From Symbiodinium natans (lineage: Eukaryota > Sar > Dinophyceae > Suessiales > Symbiodiniaceae), in the NCBI GenBank assembly GCA_905221605.1, contig CAJNDS010000315.1, positions 62,001 to 126,000 of the forward strand: a stretch of 64,000 bases of DNA, read 5' to 3'. Positions 10,183 to 21,191 of this stretch are shown one piece after another. Within the stretch, counting starts at the first letter, position 1. Every line of letters starts with the position of its first letter. A program made the position numbers and the translations under genes. The notes under the pieces are model-generated. The model had not been told where the DNA came from. It worked only from the letters and a program-made list of their open reading frames with translations, and searched no databases.

Positions 10183-12969
10183 GTGGACGTCAAAGGAACC
10201 GGCTTGGAACACTTGGTGAACGGCAGCATGGGAAAGGCTTTGTCTGTCTATGCGTTGAACCCAGCCGACCAGGCCTGGTAAGTGTGCCAAGGAAATTATG
10301 CCGTCCAGGGCAAGCGCTAAAGCTGCGCGAAGCCTCGCTAAAATTTGAAGCAGGTGAACGAGTTCCTGACGAAAATGAAGCTCGATCCTGATGAGCTGGT
10401 GTCCGTGGAAGACTTTGCGCCCCAATCCGAAGACGGGACTGTGGTCGTCACGTGGTGGGCCCAGGTGCTGGTTCCAAGCTTGCGGCATTTGCGGCTTTTG
10501 CGGTGTTGCGACGTGTGCCCGTAAGGACTGTGTACAAACTCTTCACCCAGTACCTGGATTTGTTTGGCAAGCCCAGCCGGGAGTTCCTGAAAAAGTTGTT
10601 CCCCTTTGCCCAGGAGGGGATTGACGTTGATTCTTGGCTCGTGTTGCAGTGAAAGCACGTTGTGTTTGCGGATTGCCTTCGACATTTTGCAGGACATCAT
10701 GGAGAAGGTGGCAATTGCAGAGTTGACGCTGGATAGAAAGACCGAAGACTTTTTGGATCGGCAAGCGCGCGCCTACACTTACGCAGACTACATCCTCGAG
10801 TATCCCTCGCAACTTGGCTTGTCAGTTCTTGCCGCTGATATGCACAAAGCCTTCAAAGCCTTCAAAGCCCAATGGCTGTTGTGGCATTTGTTCAGGCTCA
10901 AGATTCCGGCCAGAAGCTTACTTGGACCAGGTTTCCGCTCAGCCTTTGTGTATACTCCAGGATGCCAACAGTCAACTTGTCATGCTCGCAGATCAGGTGG
11001 CAAAGTATGTTGAGCTACTTCCAACCATCAAGCAGCGCACGAACCTCAGATCGATGATTTCTCTGTTACCTTGCAAAAATACTAATGGCAAAAATCATCA
11101 TAATAAGAAGAATCAAGATAACAAAAAAAGAGTCCTGACCAGGCGTGTATTCCATTTGCTCCTCCAGCGCCTTCCGCCCTGGCAAGTGCCAGTTGCTGGT
11201 TGTGCGAGAGGACTGGCAAGCAAAAGGCGTGGGGGTCGTGAGTGTTGTGTTCAAGTCATGTGTTCCTAGAGAAGCGGCAGCAAGGTGGGGATACCAAGTA
11301 CGGTTTGTGCTCCAGCTTCATGACCTTTCTCAGGCGCGCTAATCCTATTCTACCAAGCGCTGCAACCTCCCTGACTGGTCAAGCTGCACCCCGGGTATGT
11401 CCCATGTAGTCCAGGCCCGGTGCCATCTGCATTGCTCATGCCACGCACTCTGTGATGCAGATCCCCGAGGCCAGGAACTTGCTGCGTTCAACATGGCCTG
11501 CTCGGGTGTTTGTTTGTTGTGCCCTCTTATGCCACAGCTCGAGTTCGCGCATCGAGAGGACAAATCTGCTCCGATCTTCATGGCCGGACTGGGTACAGGC
11601 CTTGCTCCTTTCCGAGCCAGGTCCTCAGTGATTCTATCTTGCTTGCATCTGCAGCTTTTCCAATGGCTTTAGGCTTACATCGAGCAGCGCAAGTACGAGA
11701 AGTCTTTGGGGCACCGAGTGGGACCAATGACTTTGTTCTTCGGTGGTCGGCACAAGAAGGCCGAGTACTACTACCAGGATGAGCCGCAGCCACAGGGAGC
11801 AGCCATCAGCACTCGTACTGCTCAGCATGTTTAAGTTGACGCGCTCTGTTTAAACGGGAAGGACCGGGCCGATCCAGGGGGGGGGAGGCGTGTGCTTCAC
11901 GAAACGCGGGGTCGCTCACTGGGTCCCGGATGCTAGAAGAAAACTCAATGTTTGACAGCGGCCAGAAGATGCGGGGCCCCCTTCTACCTGTTCGGTTTTG
12001 AGGGGTGCAAAGATTTGGATTTAGATGCTCGCTGTTGACGTGTCCTGGGGTCCTGCCCGACAGCCGGAGCTGGGACGAAACCTGGGTGGCCAGTGACGGT
12101 CCCTGATATGCGGCCTTGCTCTTGCTGCACAAATGCCAGACATTCCGAAACTGTGGAGTTTGTACATGCTGTCAGACCTTCTGAGGATGGAGGCGTACGA
12201 GAAGGAGGGCCTGGTAAAGTGTTGCAACGCCTGGTCCCGTGACCAGAAGGAAAAGGTCTATGTTCAGCACAAGATCATGGAGGAGGCTGTCTTGCCCCAA
12301 GCATCCGCGCAACTCTTCTCATGCTGTGCAAAGCCGTCTCGCCTTGCTGAGGCCAATATTTGGCAGCACCTGGGCAAGGAAGGGTCCAACGGCTTCTTCT
12401 TCCTTTGTGGCTCCAAGCAGCCTGAGAAGGACCCGACTTGAACGATCCCGCGCTTCCTTTTGCCACAACATATGGCTGGTTGTTTGTTCAGTCCAAAGAT
12501 TCGTTTGAGAAAGCAAATCAGAGCAATGTGCAAGGGCCGATAATTCGCTTTCATGCTAGCCAACCATTCAAGTTTATGTATGTCAAAGAGAGGCCGTTTG
12601 CTACCCTACGAATGGTAGGTGTTAGAGGCCACTGGTAGACACAGAATCCATCTACACGCACAATTTGCCCGGTTTTTGCCCTGTGTGCAAGGATGTTTTT
12701 GCGGCACTTGTGAAGATCATGGAGACCAAGGGAGGCGCAGCCAGCATGACTTGATGACATAGCTGACTCCGGACTCTGCATGCCTCAGCAGCTGGCTTCT
12801 TTGCGCTCTACTGGCTCGGTGAGGTCTCACAAACGAGCAGGCTCACAAGAAGATGGAGAGTCTGCAGCTCGCTGGCCGATATGCCAGGAACACAGCTTGC
12901 CTCAACCAGCCCAGCAGCTCAGCTATCACTCAGAAGTTGTTGCTCCTTGAGGTCACGGAGGTCTACTAA
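10183..12969 (+). CDS. NADPH-dependent diflavin reductase module (CPR / sulfite-reductase / PNO C-terminal type)
   Basis: At least 11 short exons rebuild the FAD- and NADPH-binding half of a cytochrome-P450-reductase-like protein. In order: VDVKGTGLEHL...GKALSVYALNPADQ (10183-10272); VNEFLTKMKLDPDELVSVED (10354-10436); TVYKLFTQYLDLFGKPSREF (10526-10613); DIMEKVAIAELTLD...YADYILEYPS (from 10693); VAKYVELLPTIKQ (10997-11036); the FAD-site VYSICSSS (from 11143); KYGLCSSFMTFL (about 11300); IFMAGLGTGLAPFRA NADPH loop (to 11615); AYIEQRKYEKSLGHRVGPMT then LFFGGRHKKAEYYYQDE (11673-11782); MEAYEKEGLVKCCNAWSRDQ (12186-12295); NIWQHLGKEGS...FFFLCGS (12352-12429); DVFAALVKIMETKGG (from 12692); AHKKMESLQLAGRYARN; stop 12967-12969. 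Donors are GC or GA, acceptors AG followed by G. No flavodoxin domain was found, so the 5' part is missing or lies further upstream. Dinoflagellates have pyruvate:NADP oxidoreductase, which ends in this module, but sulfite reductase flavoprotein or a plain CPR fits equally well. Confidence 0.85.
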
Positions 12970-13800
12970 TCTGGTGAGCTTGTGTCCGCAAGTGGACCGC
13001 TCTTGCCGCCCATACGCCGGAATGCATTGGCATCGGCTTTCAGGATGAGAGTAGCCAGCTGACAAAGCCGGCAAGTAATCACGCTTGCAGCCTTCACGAC
13101 TCGATGTTATCAGCAGTGTCACACCAGCACGATTGGAGGGCTGACAAGCAAAAGTTGGCAGCGGGTAGCTGCATCTGCAGCGTTTTCCAAGCCAGCCGAC
13201 TTTTAATCCCATTGCTAATATGCTGGTGTAGCTGATTCTGCCACGGGGTACAGCCGACATGCGTGAAGCTCGGTATCCCCGCTGAAGGAACATGCCTTCG
13301 TAGTTGAGCATGTAAAATTCTTCAGGTCTGCCAAAGTGGGCAGATGTCTCAAACACTTACCTCTCCAAGGCCCAAATCCTGCTGTTAAAGCTTGACGGGG
13401 CTCCGACAGCTCTAAATTTTGTGGTGGCCGTTGATGGATGTGCGAAAAAGCAGAGAGTGGCACTAATGCTCTTTGACTGAGTTCTTCTACCAGCGCAAGG
13501 GCCTTTGCCATTCGCGTGGCTATTGCCATTCGCGTGGCTTGAAGGAAGTCGGGTTCAGCAGCTAAAGCGTGTGGCAATGCATGATATGGCAAGAAGACGG
13601 TTCACCATGTTGACAGATGTCTGTGATCCGGGTCATCTGCGCACATAGTAATCATTTGGGATCAGTATAGATACTTGGCCAGCACAAGGGCAGACCATGT
13701 TGCAAGCATGGAGAGAAAGCTGAGCGGGCTGCAGGGCCCCTGGCCCATCTTGAACCTTGTTCCGCATGCTATTGGTTTGCACATGTTTCCACTATCTCCA
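12970..13800. other. Spacer, no gene recognised
   Basis: Minus-strand frames at 12919-13356 and 13215-13592 have no motif and overlap spacer-like sequence. No repeat array is apparent. It separates the end of the diflavin reductase from the next coding-like block. Confidence 0.4.
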
Positions 13801-13802
13801 AG

Positions 13803-14064
13803 ATGGGTACAGCTTCATCTGCAGAGCCTGCAACTGATACAAAGAAGAGGCGCGTAGATGCAAGCTTTGCCATCATCTCGCTTCGACTTGAATGTGATGC
13901 TGTTGCGGAGTTTCTTCCAGGCTAGATCTGAGAAGTTGCCTTTGCCAGGTCGAAAGGAAAGAGCTCCAAGAAGAAGAATGCAGCACAAGCTGAAGATAGC
14001 AAAGGTACCACGGATGGAGTGGAGGAATCTCTCCCAACTGCGGAGGTGCAGCTGTGAGTCGCTT
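13803..14064 (+). CDS. Candidate small gene or exons, Lys-rich C-terminus
   Basis: From ATG 13803 a frame reads MGTASSAEPATDTKKRRVD and then FAIISLRLECDAVAEFLPG, followed by a stop near 13924. From about 13950 a lysine-rich stretch, SKGKSSKKKNAAQAEDSKG and TTDGVEESLPTAEVQL, ends at a TGA near 14055. Both pieces look coding. The apparent 28-base gap bounded by CCAGG repeats does not keep frame and is too short for a normal intron, so the join is unresolved. The function is unknown. It may be the 5' end of the following gene or a separate short basic protein. Confidence 0.35.
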
Positions 14065-14123
14065 CCTGCATGTGCAATGCTTTAAAGCAGCTGAGCCATG
14101 CAAGTAAGTTGCAGATGATTACA

Positions 14124-16711
14124 GGGCACATCAGGGAATCATACGTCATGTGGCATGGCAGGCGGCATGGCAGTCAACGGGTCCAGAGAGGTCTTCGCGG
14201 CCAGGGGACTCGCTGGACCCAGAGTGGCCGGAGGGATGTCCTGAGCCTTCCCAGAAAGCCAGCCTGGGGACCACTACAGGGCCTACGGGGCCTACAGGGC
14301 CTACGGGGCCTACAGGGCCTACGGGGCCTGTGGGCCTTGCAGGGCTCGCAGAGATGGAGACAACGAAGCGGCCTCCGAGCATCAAAGCCCAGCAGTCCTG
14401 GCCGACTGGCATACAGTTTGCCGAGACCGAACCATCCTTGGGAGGCGAAGCCTACGACGACCTGCCTGACTTGCCACCAACCCCCCGAGAGCGCGATTCT
14501 TTTGGCATTTTCGGCTTCTTGCCGGACCGGAAAAAGACCGTGCAAAGCAGCGTGTCCTACAGCAACTTGAAAAAAAGTCCCAGCAGACCGCCCGAGCTCA
14601 GCTCAACCCAGGCGTTGCGAGTACGACTTCTCAGAGTGGATGTTCCGCAGCCGAGCACAGGCCTGCTAGGAGACTTGGCGGACCTCTACGTGAAGCTCCA
14701 GCTTGGGCCCCAAGCTCATTGCACCCCTTGCATTGAGAACGGCCAGCCGATTTTGTCGGACAACGACTTCACCTTCCAGCTTGCACACGACAGCCTTCAA
14801 TTCAACATTATGAGAATAAGTGCTTTGAAAGACGAGCTGCTGCACACAGTTTCTGTGGCACTGGGCGTGCGCAACCTTGTGGCTGGTGAGTGGCAGCGGC
14901 AAAGGCTTCCAATCCCAGGAACCACTGGCGAAGTGCAGTTTGAGCTGCTGTTGAGTACACTCGCGTCGGAGCGTCGGACGGAGTCCAAGACAGCACAAAA
15001 CGAGGAAGAGCATCTTGAGTACCAAGTTGGGCCTCGCATGTTCCAGCCGAGATCGAATGCGCTCCCCTGGGAAGGTGTTCGGGTGTTGGAATTAACCCGC
15101 CGAACATGGACGGCTGCACTATGTGGTCAGATGATGGCTGCGTCAGGTGCCGAGGTTATTCGGGTCGCTTTCGGAGAGGAGGCGCTTCTAGCTCGAAAGA
15201 AGGGAAGCGCTCCCAGACGGCCACTTAAATCGAAGCACGAGGAGAACGATGCTGACGTTCTGGAGAAGGCGAAGGCAAACCTTGTGCCAAGGCAGCTGCA
15301 CGTAGGGAAGCGCCTTGCGCCCCTTCACCCAGATGACCCTGAAGAAATGGCTTTGCTCCGATCGGACCTCTTGACGGGCTGCAACGTCTTCCTCACGGAT
15401 CTCCCTGCAGATGAGCTTGACAGCATGCAACTCAGTGCACAGTCATTGCGGAGCAGCTGCCCGTGGTTGATCTACATCCATGCCTCCAGCATTGGCATGC
15501 TTGCAGATGTCACCAACAAGGGTGTAAACGATGCTGGTGCTTTCTTTTGTTTGTCTGGAATGGCTGAGCAGCTTGGGCACTTTCTTGGTCCAGCTGGCTT
15601 TGCTGCTGCTGTCTCAGCTTCGTCATTGTTTGGAGTTGCGTGCATGGCGGTGATGCGCCGGCGCTGTGGCAGTCCAGGTGACCGTGTGGAGATGAGCATA
15701 TTTAGGGCAGGGAGATGGTGTGCAGCACTTGGAGCACTCACTGGGTGGCACAAGCCGCAGCACCCAGATCTGCGTTTCTTTGTGGAGCCGGATGTCAAAA
15801 GGCCTTTGGCAACACCCTTCGATGTGGAAGGCGTGGCGCATGTCAGACCAGCACAAAGGCCCTCAGCAAAGCCCGACACGCATATCAGATGGACCATCAA
15901 GGATCCGGCAGTGTTAATGCCTGCAGTTATGCCGGACTCCCCCATTTCGTCCGAGCTACCGCTGGCAAGGGTTTCCGTCATTGAAATCAGCGATGAATAT
16001 CAAGTGTCCGCTGCCGCCGTCGGGGCACTACTTGCCGACTTAGGCGCTCGAGTAACAAAGTTGGAGCGACCACAGCGTCCAGATCCATGGAAGCGAACTT
16101 GTCCCCAGCTGTACCAAGACTTGACTGCCAGGAAGCGTGTGGATTTGGTGAATTACTCGGGGGTTGGAGGCGTTGATGCGAGGGGAGACCCAGTGCCCGG
16201 ACAAGCCGCCTTGTATAGGACTTTGGCCAAAGTTACAGTCTTTGTAACAAACTTGCCGCTGGCGGCTTTAGAGGCCTGGGGCCTGGAGCCAAAGCGGCTG
16301 CGGCAGATGTTCCCACACTTAGTCATCCTTTGGATCACGACTTGGGGTCACGATGAGCCGGCGCGCCAAAAGGAACTTTCCTTCAGTCGGAAGGGTGGTC
16401 AGGAAGCACATGCTTTCTGGGAGGCCAGTGGCCTTTGCCAAGCCTTCAACGGTAACGCCATGCCACCCGGCCTAGGAGAGCTGGCGGTGGCCCAGCATGC
16501 CCTGGGCGGCGTGGGCCTTGCTTTGCTACGGCAACAACGGACCGGTGCCGGCCAACTGGTCCACATCAGCCGATATCGTGCTGGGCTCTACTGCCAAAGC
16601 ATCTCCAGCATTGAGCCTGTAGCGCTCCTGGCCAGTCCATTGCTCCAGACGCTGGACGGCCGCTTCCTTCGACTCCTTGGACGAGGACGGCACAACTCGT
16701 TGGGGGCCTGA
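14124..16711 (+). CDS. C2-like region fused to two CaiB/BaiF (class III) CoA-transferase regions
   Basis: The open frame begins at a plausible acceptor (TTACAG then G, 14123/14124); the first in-frame ATG is 14354. Counting from 14150, residues ~40-65 hold Gly-Pro-Thr triplets. Residues ~155-285 resemble a C2 beta-sandwich (LRVRLLRVDVPQ, LGDLADLYVKLQLG, NDFTFQLAHDSLQF). Residues ~304-545 form a CoA-transferase III N-terminal region (WEGVRVLELTRR, MMAASGAEVIRV, GPAGFAAAVSASSLFGVACM, GDRVEMSIF). Residues ~600-853 repeat it (ARVSVIEIS, ALLADLGARVTKLERP, VNYSG, VFVTNLPLAALEAWGL, GAGQLVHISRYRAGLY). Family members move CoA between carboxylic acids and act as interlocked dimers. A tandem double copy may self-pair, but whether each half keeps its catalytic aspartate was not settled. 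The final GGGG-GCCTGA could be a GC donor, with the gene continuing into 16.97-17.31 kb. The substrate is unknown. Confidence 0.8.
14276..14332 (+). repeat. In-frame 9-bp repeat encoding Gly-Pro-Thr triplets
   Basis: Six to seven copies of GGCCTAC(A/G)G in the coding frame give collagen-like GPT triplets followed by GPVGLAG. Alternating A/G at one position suggests an 18-bp higher-order unit. It lies in the N-terminal linker, before the C2-like region. Confidence 0.9.
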
Positions 16712-16967
16712 ACTTCAGTAGCTTATGCTGCCCCCTGTGTGCAGAGGCCCAATCTTATACAGTCTGCGCGGACCTCCTTTCAGAAGTTGACTAATGTAGC
16801 ATGTGTGGTAGTTGTGCTCAGAGACAATGGCAGGACATCAGCCTCATGATGCATGGGTGCTCCTTCATGCCTTGGGCCGCCGAGAGAGCCTGCTAAAGCG
16901 CTTTGGAAACTTGTCTGAACTCGACTGAACTGACTTCGCTGACACTGAATGGTGGTCACAGGGGCGA

Positions 16968-17310
16968 AATCTCCATAGCTGCATGTTTAAGCACTTTCGC
17001 GACCCTGCTTTTGCTGAGGGAATATGGACAAGCTGCGGAAGGAGCTCGAAGGCTACACCTGGGAGGCACTGGAACAGTCTGTTGCAGGTGCGATCTTTGC
17101 CAAGTAGTTTTTCAATGCCAGGATCTACAAAAACATCAAGATGAGCTTCTGGCTTGTGCAAGAAGCTGGAGCTTTCAGGCAGCTGCGGTTGCCATCGTTT
17201 CCATTGCAGCAACAGAAGATGCATCTCCTTTGCGCAGGACCTGGTGAAGGCCTTCCAGGCCTTGCAGTTCCACTCTTTTAAAGATCTCCTAAAGCTTGTT
17301 TTTATTGAAG
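16968..17310 (+). CDS. Candidate 3' exons of the CoA-transferase gene
   Basis: Three coding-like pieces follow the stop at 16711 on the same strand: KHFRDPAFAEG (about 16988-17020), MDKLRKELEGYTWEALEQSV (about 17022-17104) and AQDLVKAFQALQFHSFKDLL (about 17233-17292). The pattern of a DPAF-like phrase followed by a helix with ELEGYTWEAL is what the C-terminal part of a CaiB-type protein usually has (a dprF...L...i...t..ew segment). Splice joints were not resolved. It may instead be part of an unrelated small gene. Confidence 0.4.
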
Positions 17311-17807
17311 GTCTCGGCTAAGGCGGGATGTGGGGCTCTTTGTCTATATATTTGGCAATTGACAAAGCAGCAGGAGGTTTTACCGAAAACGTGCTTCAAA
17401 CGGATATTCTTCAGACTTCAGATGGAAAATGTAAAACTTACAAGTCTTTCTGTGATCCATGTTGTGAGTCGGTCTGGAAGATTTTGTGTGTTTAATGTGT
17501 GGGGCGGCACTGAGCCCTCTGTGACCTGTCTGTGATGTTTCTGACGGGCTCGCGAGTCCTGCTCCGATGTGTCAGATTCCTGCATTGATTTTCTGTGATG
17601 TTCGTACCAATGTCCTGCGGTTTTCCTGCCCACAGCTCTGCTCACACCCCAAAGCGCAGCCCAAAGCACAGCCACGCAACAAACGCAAGTCCACCTGGTT
17701 CACGCGCCACCTTGGGCTCCAATCGCAGCCTAAGCTACAGGAACAAATGACGAAGCGGCGTTTTGAAGAATCTGTGACTTGCAAACCGCCACTTCTGCAT
17801 ATTCACC

Positions 17808-17984
17808 ATGGTCACCCCTCAGCTGCCACCTGCACAGGAGAAAGGAATCGACTGGATTGTGGAGGAGATGAGACCGATGGATGCGGAGGCGCTGCACAGG
17901 CTGCGGCATGACGCAGCTGAGCACACGGCTTTCTCTTTTCACAAAGTCCTGTTTTTTGTGTACGAGTGCTGCGTCGTCGCATGA
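17808..17984 (+). CDS. Small open reading frame, unidentified
   Basis: ATG 17808 lies in a CCATGG context. It opens a 58-codon frame beginning MVTPQLPPAQEKGIDWIVEE and containing MDAEALHRLRHDAAEHTAF, with coding-like composition and a TGA at 17982-17984. A further coding-like piece, NYLLRLVHRNESWLEG, follows at about 17988-18033 with a GTATTG donor, so this may be exon 1 of a short gene. It lies about 100 bases upstream of the dehydroquinate synthase start on the same strand. Confidence 0.4.
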   Translation: MVTPQLPPAQEKGIDWIVEEMRPMDAEALHRLRHDAAEHTAFSFHKVLFFVYECCVVA

Positions 17985-18082
17985 GAACTACCTGCTGCGC
18001 CTTGTGCACCGCAATGAGAGCTGGCTCGAAGGTATTGTTTATCATAGTGAGTTTTGGCTCGTGGCCCGTAGCGCAGGCTACC

Positions 18083-19661
18083 ATGGCCGAAGTTTCTGCA
18101 CGCGAAAGGTCGAGGTCTCCACCTCCCACAGCTGCTGGAACTCGCGTCAAGGAGAGGCAGACTTGCCAGGTTGTGGCAGAAGTTGATTGCTTGCTTGGGG
18201 GGGCCTCTTGCCCATTCGTCTCCTGAAAGTCCGCATCGTGAAAAGTCGTGCAGCGGTGGCGCTGCCTGCACTGTTTTAGCAGAGATGTTGAAGTACTGGC
18301 AGGAGATCAAAGTCATCGGCGACAGCCGAGTGCTGATAGCTCCTGGCCTACTCGAGGAAATCCCCTCGAGGCTGCAGTCGGCTGGCATGAAGCCTGCAGC
18401 ACTGGCACCGGGCCCAGGATACTTCTGAAGTATCTTCCCCCGAAGTCATTTCTTCCAGGATTTCTGGGCTCCTGTCAGAGCTTTGCCGGAAGCAATGCTC
18501 AGGTTGTTGTGAGCGACAAAACCGTCGACGGAGCTCTCCTCAGTTGCTTCAGAAGGGACTCGGGGCTACCTGGGAAAGGAAGGGGGGGCAGCTGCAGGTC
18601 ACTATGGCGATCGTTTGGTCAAGGCATTCGAGACACATGCCTCCAAAGCTGGGGCGGCGGCGCCCCGCATTTTGAGGTATGCCTTTCCGGCTGGAGAGTC
18701 ATCCAAGAACCGCGACACAAAGTCCGCGATAGAGGCCAGATTGTGTGTTCTGCTGTATGCTGTCCCTCGGTCCACAAGCGCAGATCCTCGAACTCAGCTG
18801 CAGGACTACATGCTTTCGAACAAGTGTACGCGTGACTCCGCGATTCTCGCGCTTGGTGGCGGCGTTGTTGGTGACCTTGCTGGCTTTACAGCCGCAACAT
18901 ACATGAGGGGTATCCCTGTGGTTCAGGTTCCAACATCAACCATGGCGATGATTGACTCTAGCGTAGGAGGCAAGACAGCGTTGAACGTCCCAGCCGGAAA
19001 GAACCTGATTGGTGCTTTCCACCAGCCTAAAATCATCTTCGCCGATCCCAACATGCTTAGAACGCTGAGCCGCCGCGAAGTTGTGGAGGGCCTCGCTGAA
19101 GCCATCAAGATGGGGGTCATCCGAGATGCAGAGCTTTTCCGTACGATGGCCAAGAATCCTGAGGCCATCATGTCTTTGGACCCACAGCTGCTGCAAGATG
19201 TCCTGCACAAGGCAGTAGCCCACAAGGCGGAGATCGTGGCAATTGACGAGAAGGAGACAGGTCTTAGAGCAACACTGAATTACGGCCACACAATTGGCCA
19301 TGCTATTGAGGCACTGGTCTCGCCAAAGATGCTCCATGGCGAGTGTGTTGCGATAGGTTGCATTGCTGAGGCCGAGCTTGCTCACAAGATGGGCCATCTG
19401 AGCGCCGAAGCCATCCCCGAAATTCGCTCCTGCTTCCAGGCATATGGCCTTCCGGTGGTGCCTCCGCCCGGCCTCACTTTAGAGAAGCTCATGGAGAAGA
19501 TGGCCGTTGACAAGAAGAACCAAGGAAAGACCATTCGGTGTACAATCATCACTTCGGTGGGCACCAGCATTGACCATCCTTTACCTGTCCAGCGCGAGCT
19601 CATGGAGCTTGTGGTGTCTGAAATGCTGAAGAACTCGGCCACCCCTCCTCATGGATGGTAG
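18083..19661 (+). CDS. 3-Dehydroquinate synthase (AROM-type), five exons
   Basis: Converts DAHP to 3-dehydroquinate (shikimate pathway; NAD and zinc dependent). Exons: 18083-18169 (MAEVSARERSRSPPP...RQTCQ); 18303-18395 (EIKVIGDSRVLIAPGLLEEI...SAGMKP); 18503-18530 (VVVSDKTVDG); 18598-18734; 18804-19661. Introns start GT, GC, GA and GC and end AG before G. The fourth (18735-18803) is exactly 69 bases and stop-free, so it hides inside the open frame. Removing it restores the family spacing SAIE-DYMLSNKCTRDSAILALGGG. About 400 residues result. Motifs: GGGVVGDLAGFTAATYMRG, VPTSTMAMIDSSVGGKTALN, GKNLIGAFHQP, GLAEAIKMG (Glu zinc ligand), LNYGHTIGHAIE and HGECVAIG (His ligands), VDKKNQGK. The GKNLIGAF and MAVDKKN forms resemble fungal AROM domains and not the sugar-phosphate cyclases of UV-screen synthesis. 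It is monofunctional here, with no other AROM domain in the following 3 kb and no clear plastid leader. Confidence 0.92.
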
Positions 19662-21090
19662 CTTCATGAGTTTCCGCGACTGAGTCGATGAAACGTCGAA
19701 GGCTCCTTCTCCAGACCGCCGGTTCGCTGGCGTGCAAAAGAAGAGGAGTCGTTAAAGCGTTTGAAAGAGAGAGGGGGCCATCTCTGTGTCTGCCTTGTGC
19801 CAGGCAGCGTGCAGAGCAGGTCGAGACTTTGCGGGAGCGACAACAAGATGCTGCAGAGAAAGCCCTGGAGATGGCAGCTGGGCTTTCAAGAGGGGGAGTT
19901 CAGTCGTTGTGGGCTGAGCCTGTGTGCGCTGAAGTGATCTTGAAGTGCGTACAAGATTGGCAAAACCTTCAACATAACTTGTGGCGTGTCTTTCTATTTT
20001 AGTAAAACATGTGCGATGTAGCGTGCAGAGCGAAACCAAACACGTACACATTGATACCTGCTGTATGTGTGACTTTCAGGTTTTTTCGGTCATCAATTGC
20101 AGGCTTTGACACCAGCATCGCTGAAAGCTTCTCATGTCGCAAGGGACGAAAACGGAATTTGGACACCTCTTGGATTAGCGCGAGGCAACGACCTCAACAA
20201 TGCCAAAAGCACGTAGTCTTCTTTGGAAAGGGAACCGCTGCACAAGCACACAGCAAATTCTTGACACACTTTGAAGTTGCTTATGCTTGGAGATGAATGG
20301 AAAGTGTCAAAGCAAGCTCTATCTCACACAGCGTCACTGACTGTACTCTGCCGAGGAGTGTGACAACGGGCGAACGAAAGAAAACAACGATCAACGGGAG
20401 AAAGGTGAATCAACTGCACAGTGCTCATGTATGTATCTTGGTGTCCAAATCTACTGCCAAAACAATGCAAGCGGGTCCCCAAACTGTGCAGCTTGGCGCA
20501 AAATGTGCGACATGGCATGCCAACCAATACCCGTATTCTGAGTGCAAAGGCACCTAACTAGCGTGCACAGGATCATGCGCTGCTTTCCTTTTGTATCACG
20601 CTTTCCAGTCCAGGAGTCTGTGGGCACCCTGATACGTACAATTGGGAGAGACACGGGAGAGACACGTGCAGACACATACTCGTGGCTCCAAATCATTTGT
20701 ATCGGCACAGGGAGTGCCTCGTGTCTCCGTCTTTCGTTTCTCGCGCCTTTGCCCCGTGCGTATTTCATCCATGAGCAACACCCACGAACAAAACGAAGTG
20801 AACCTCACTATGCCTTGTTAAAATACAAGTCCTCAGCATACCGACCAAGGCCCAGCGAGCAGTTGAGCTACAGAACCTTGGCTGACACATGTGGTATCAA
20901 GAGTGGCCAGGCATCTTCTCTTGGCCGTTTGTTTTTTCTACATGGGTGCCGCTCCAAGGCGAGACCTCTCAGATTCTCGGGGGCATGCGCAGCAGGAGCT
21001 CCACGAACAGTCGCCGCCTTAACCTCGCTCTTCTCAAATTCTCAAAGTTAGATAAGTAGAGAGCAGAGTTGGGAACATGTCGGGGGGAAA
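19662..21090. other. Spacer downstream of dehydroquinate synthase
   Basis: Frames such as 19688-20002 (+) and 20542-21051 (+) have no motif, and competing frames on the opposite strand are equally good. No array or RNA gene was recognised. Confidence 0.4.
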
Positions 21091-21095
21091 GGCTG

Positions 21096-21191
21096 ATGGA
21101 CCAAACCGAGCAGCAGCGGAAGATGGAGCTCCTCCGCGAGCAGTACCAGACAGGGGTGCCCCCCCTGGGTTCTCAAGAAAAGCGCCTCTAA
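21096..21191 (+). CDS. Candidate terminal exon, coiled-coil peptide
   Basis: A short frame starting MDQTEQQRKMELLREQYQTG ends in a stop at 21189-21191. The strongly helical, charged composition looks coding, but it is only about 31 codons and its upstream exon was not found. Confidence 0.25.
   Translation: MDQTEQQRKMELLREQYQTGVPPLGSQEKRL

Noticed and set aside
20542-21051. 169-codon + strand frame
   Set aside because: No motif, poor codon bias, and an opposite-strand frame of similar quality; treated as spacer.
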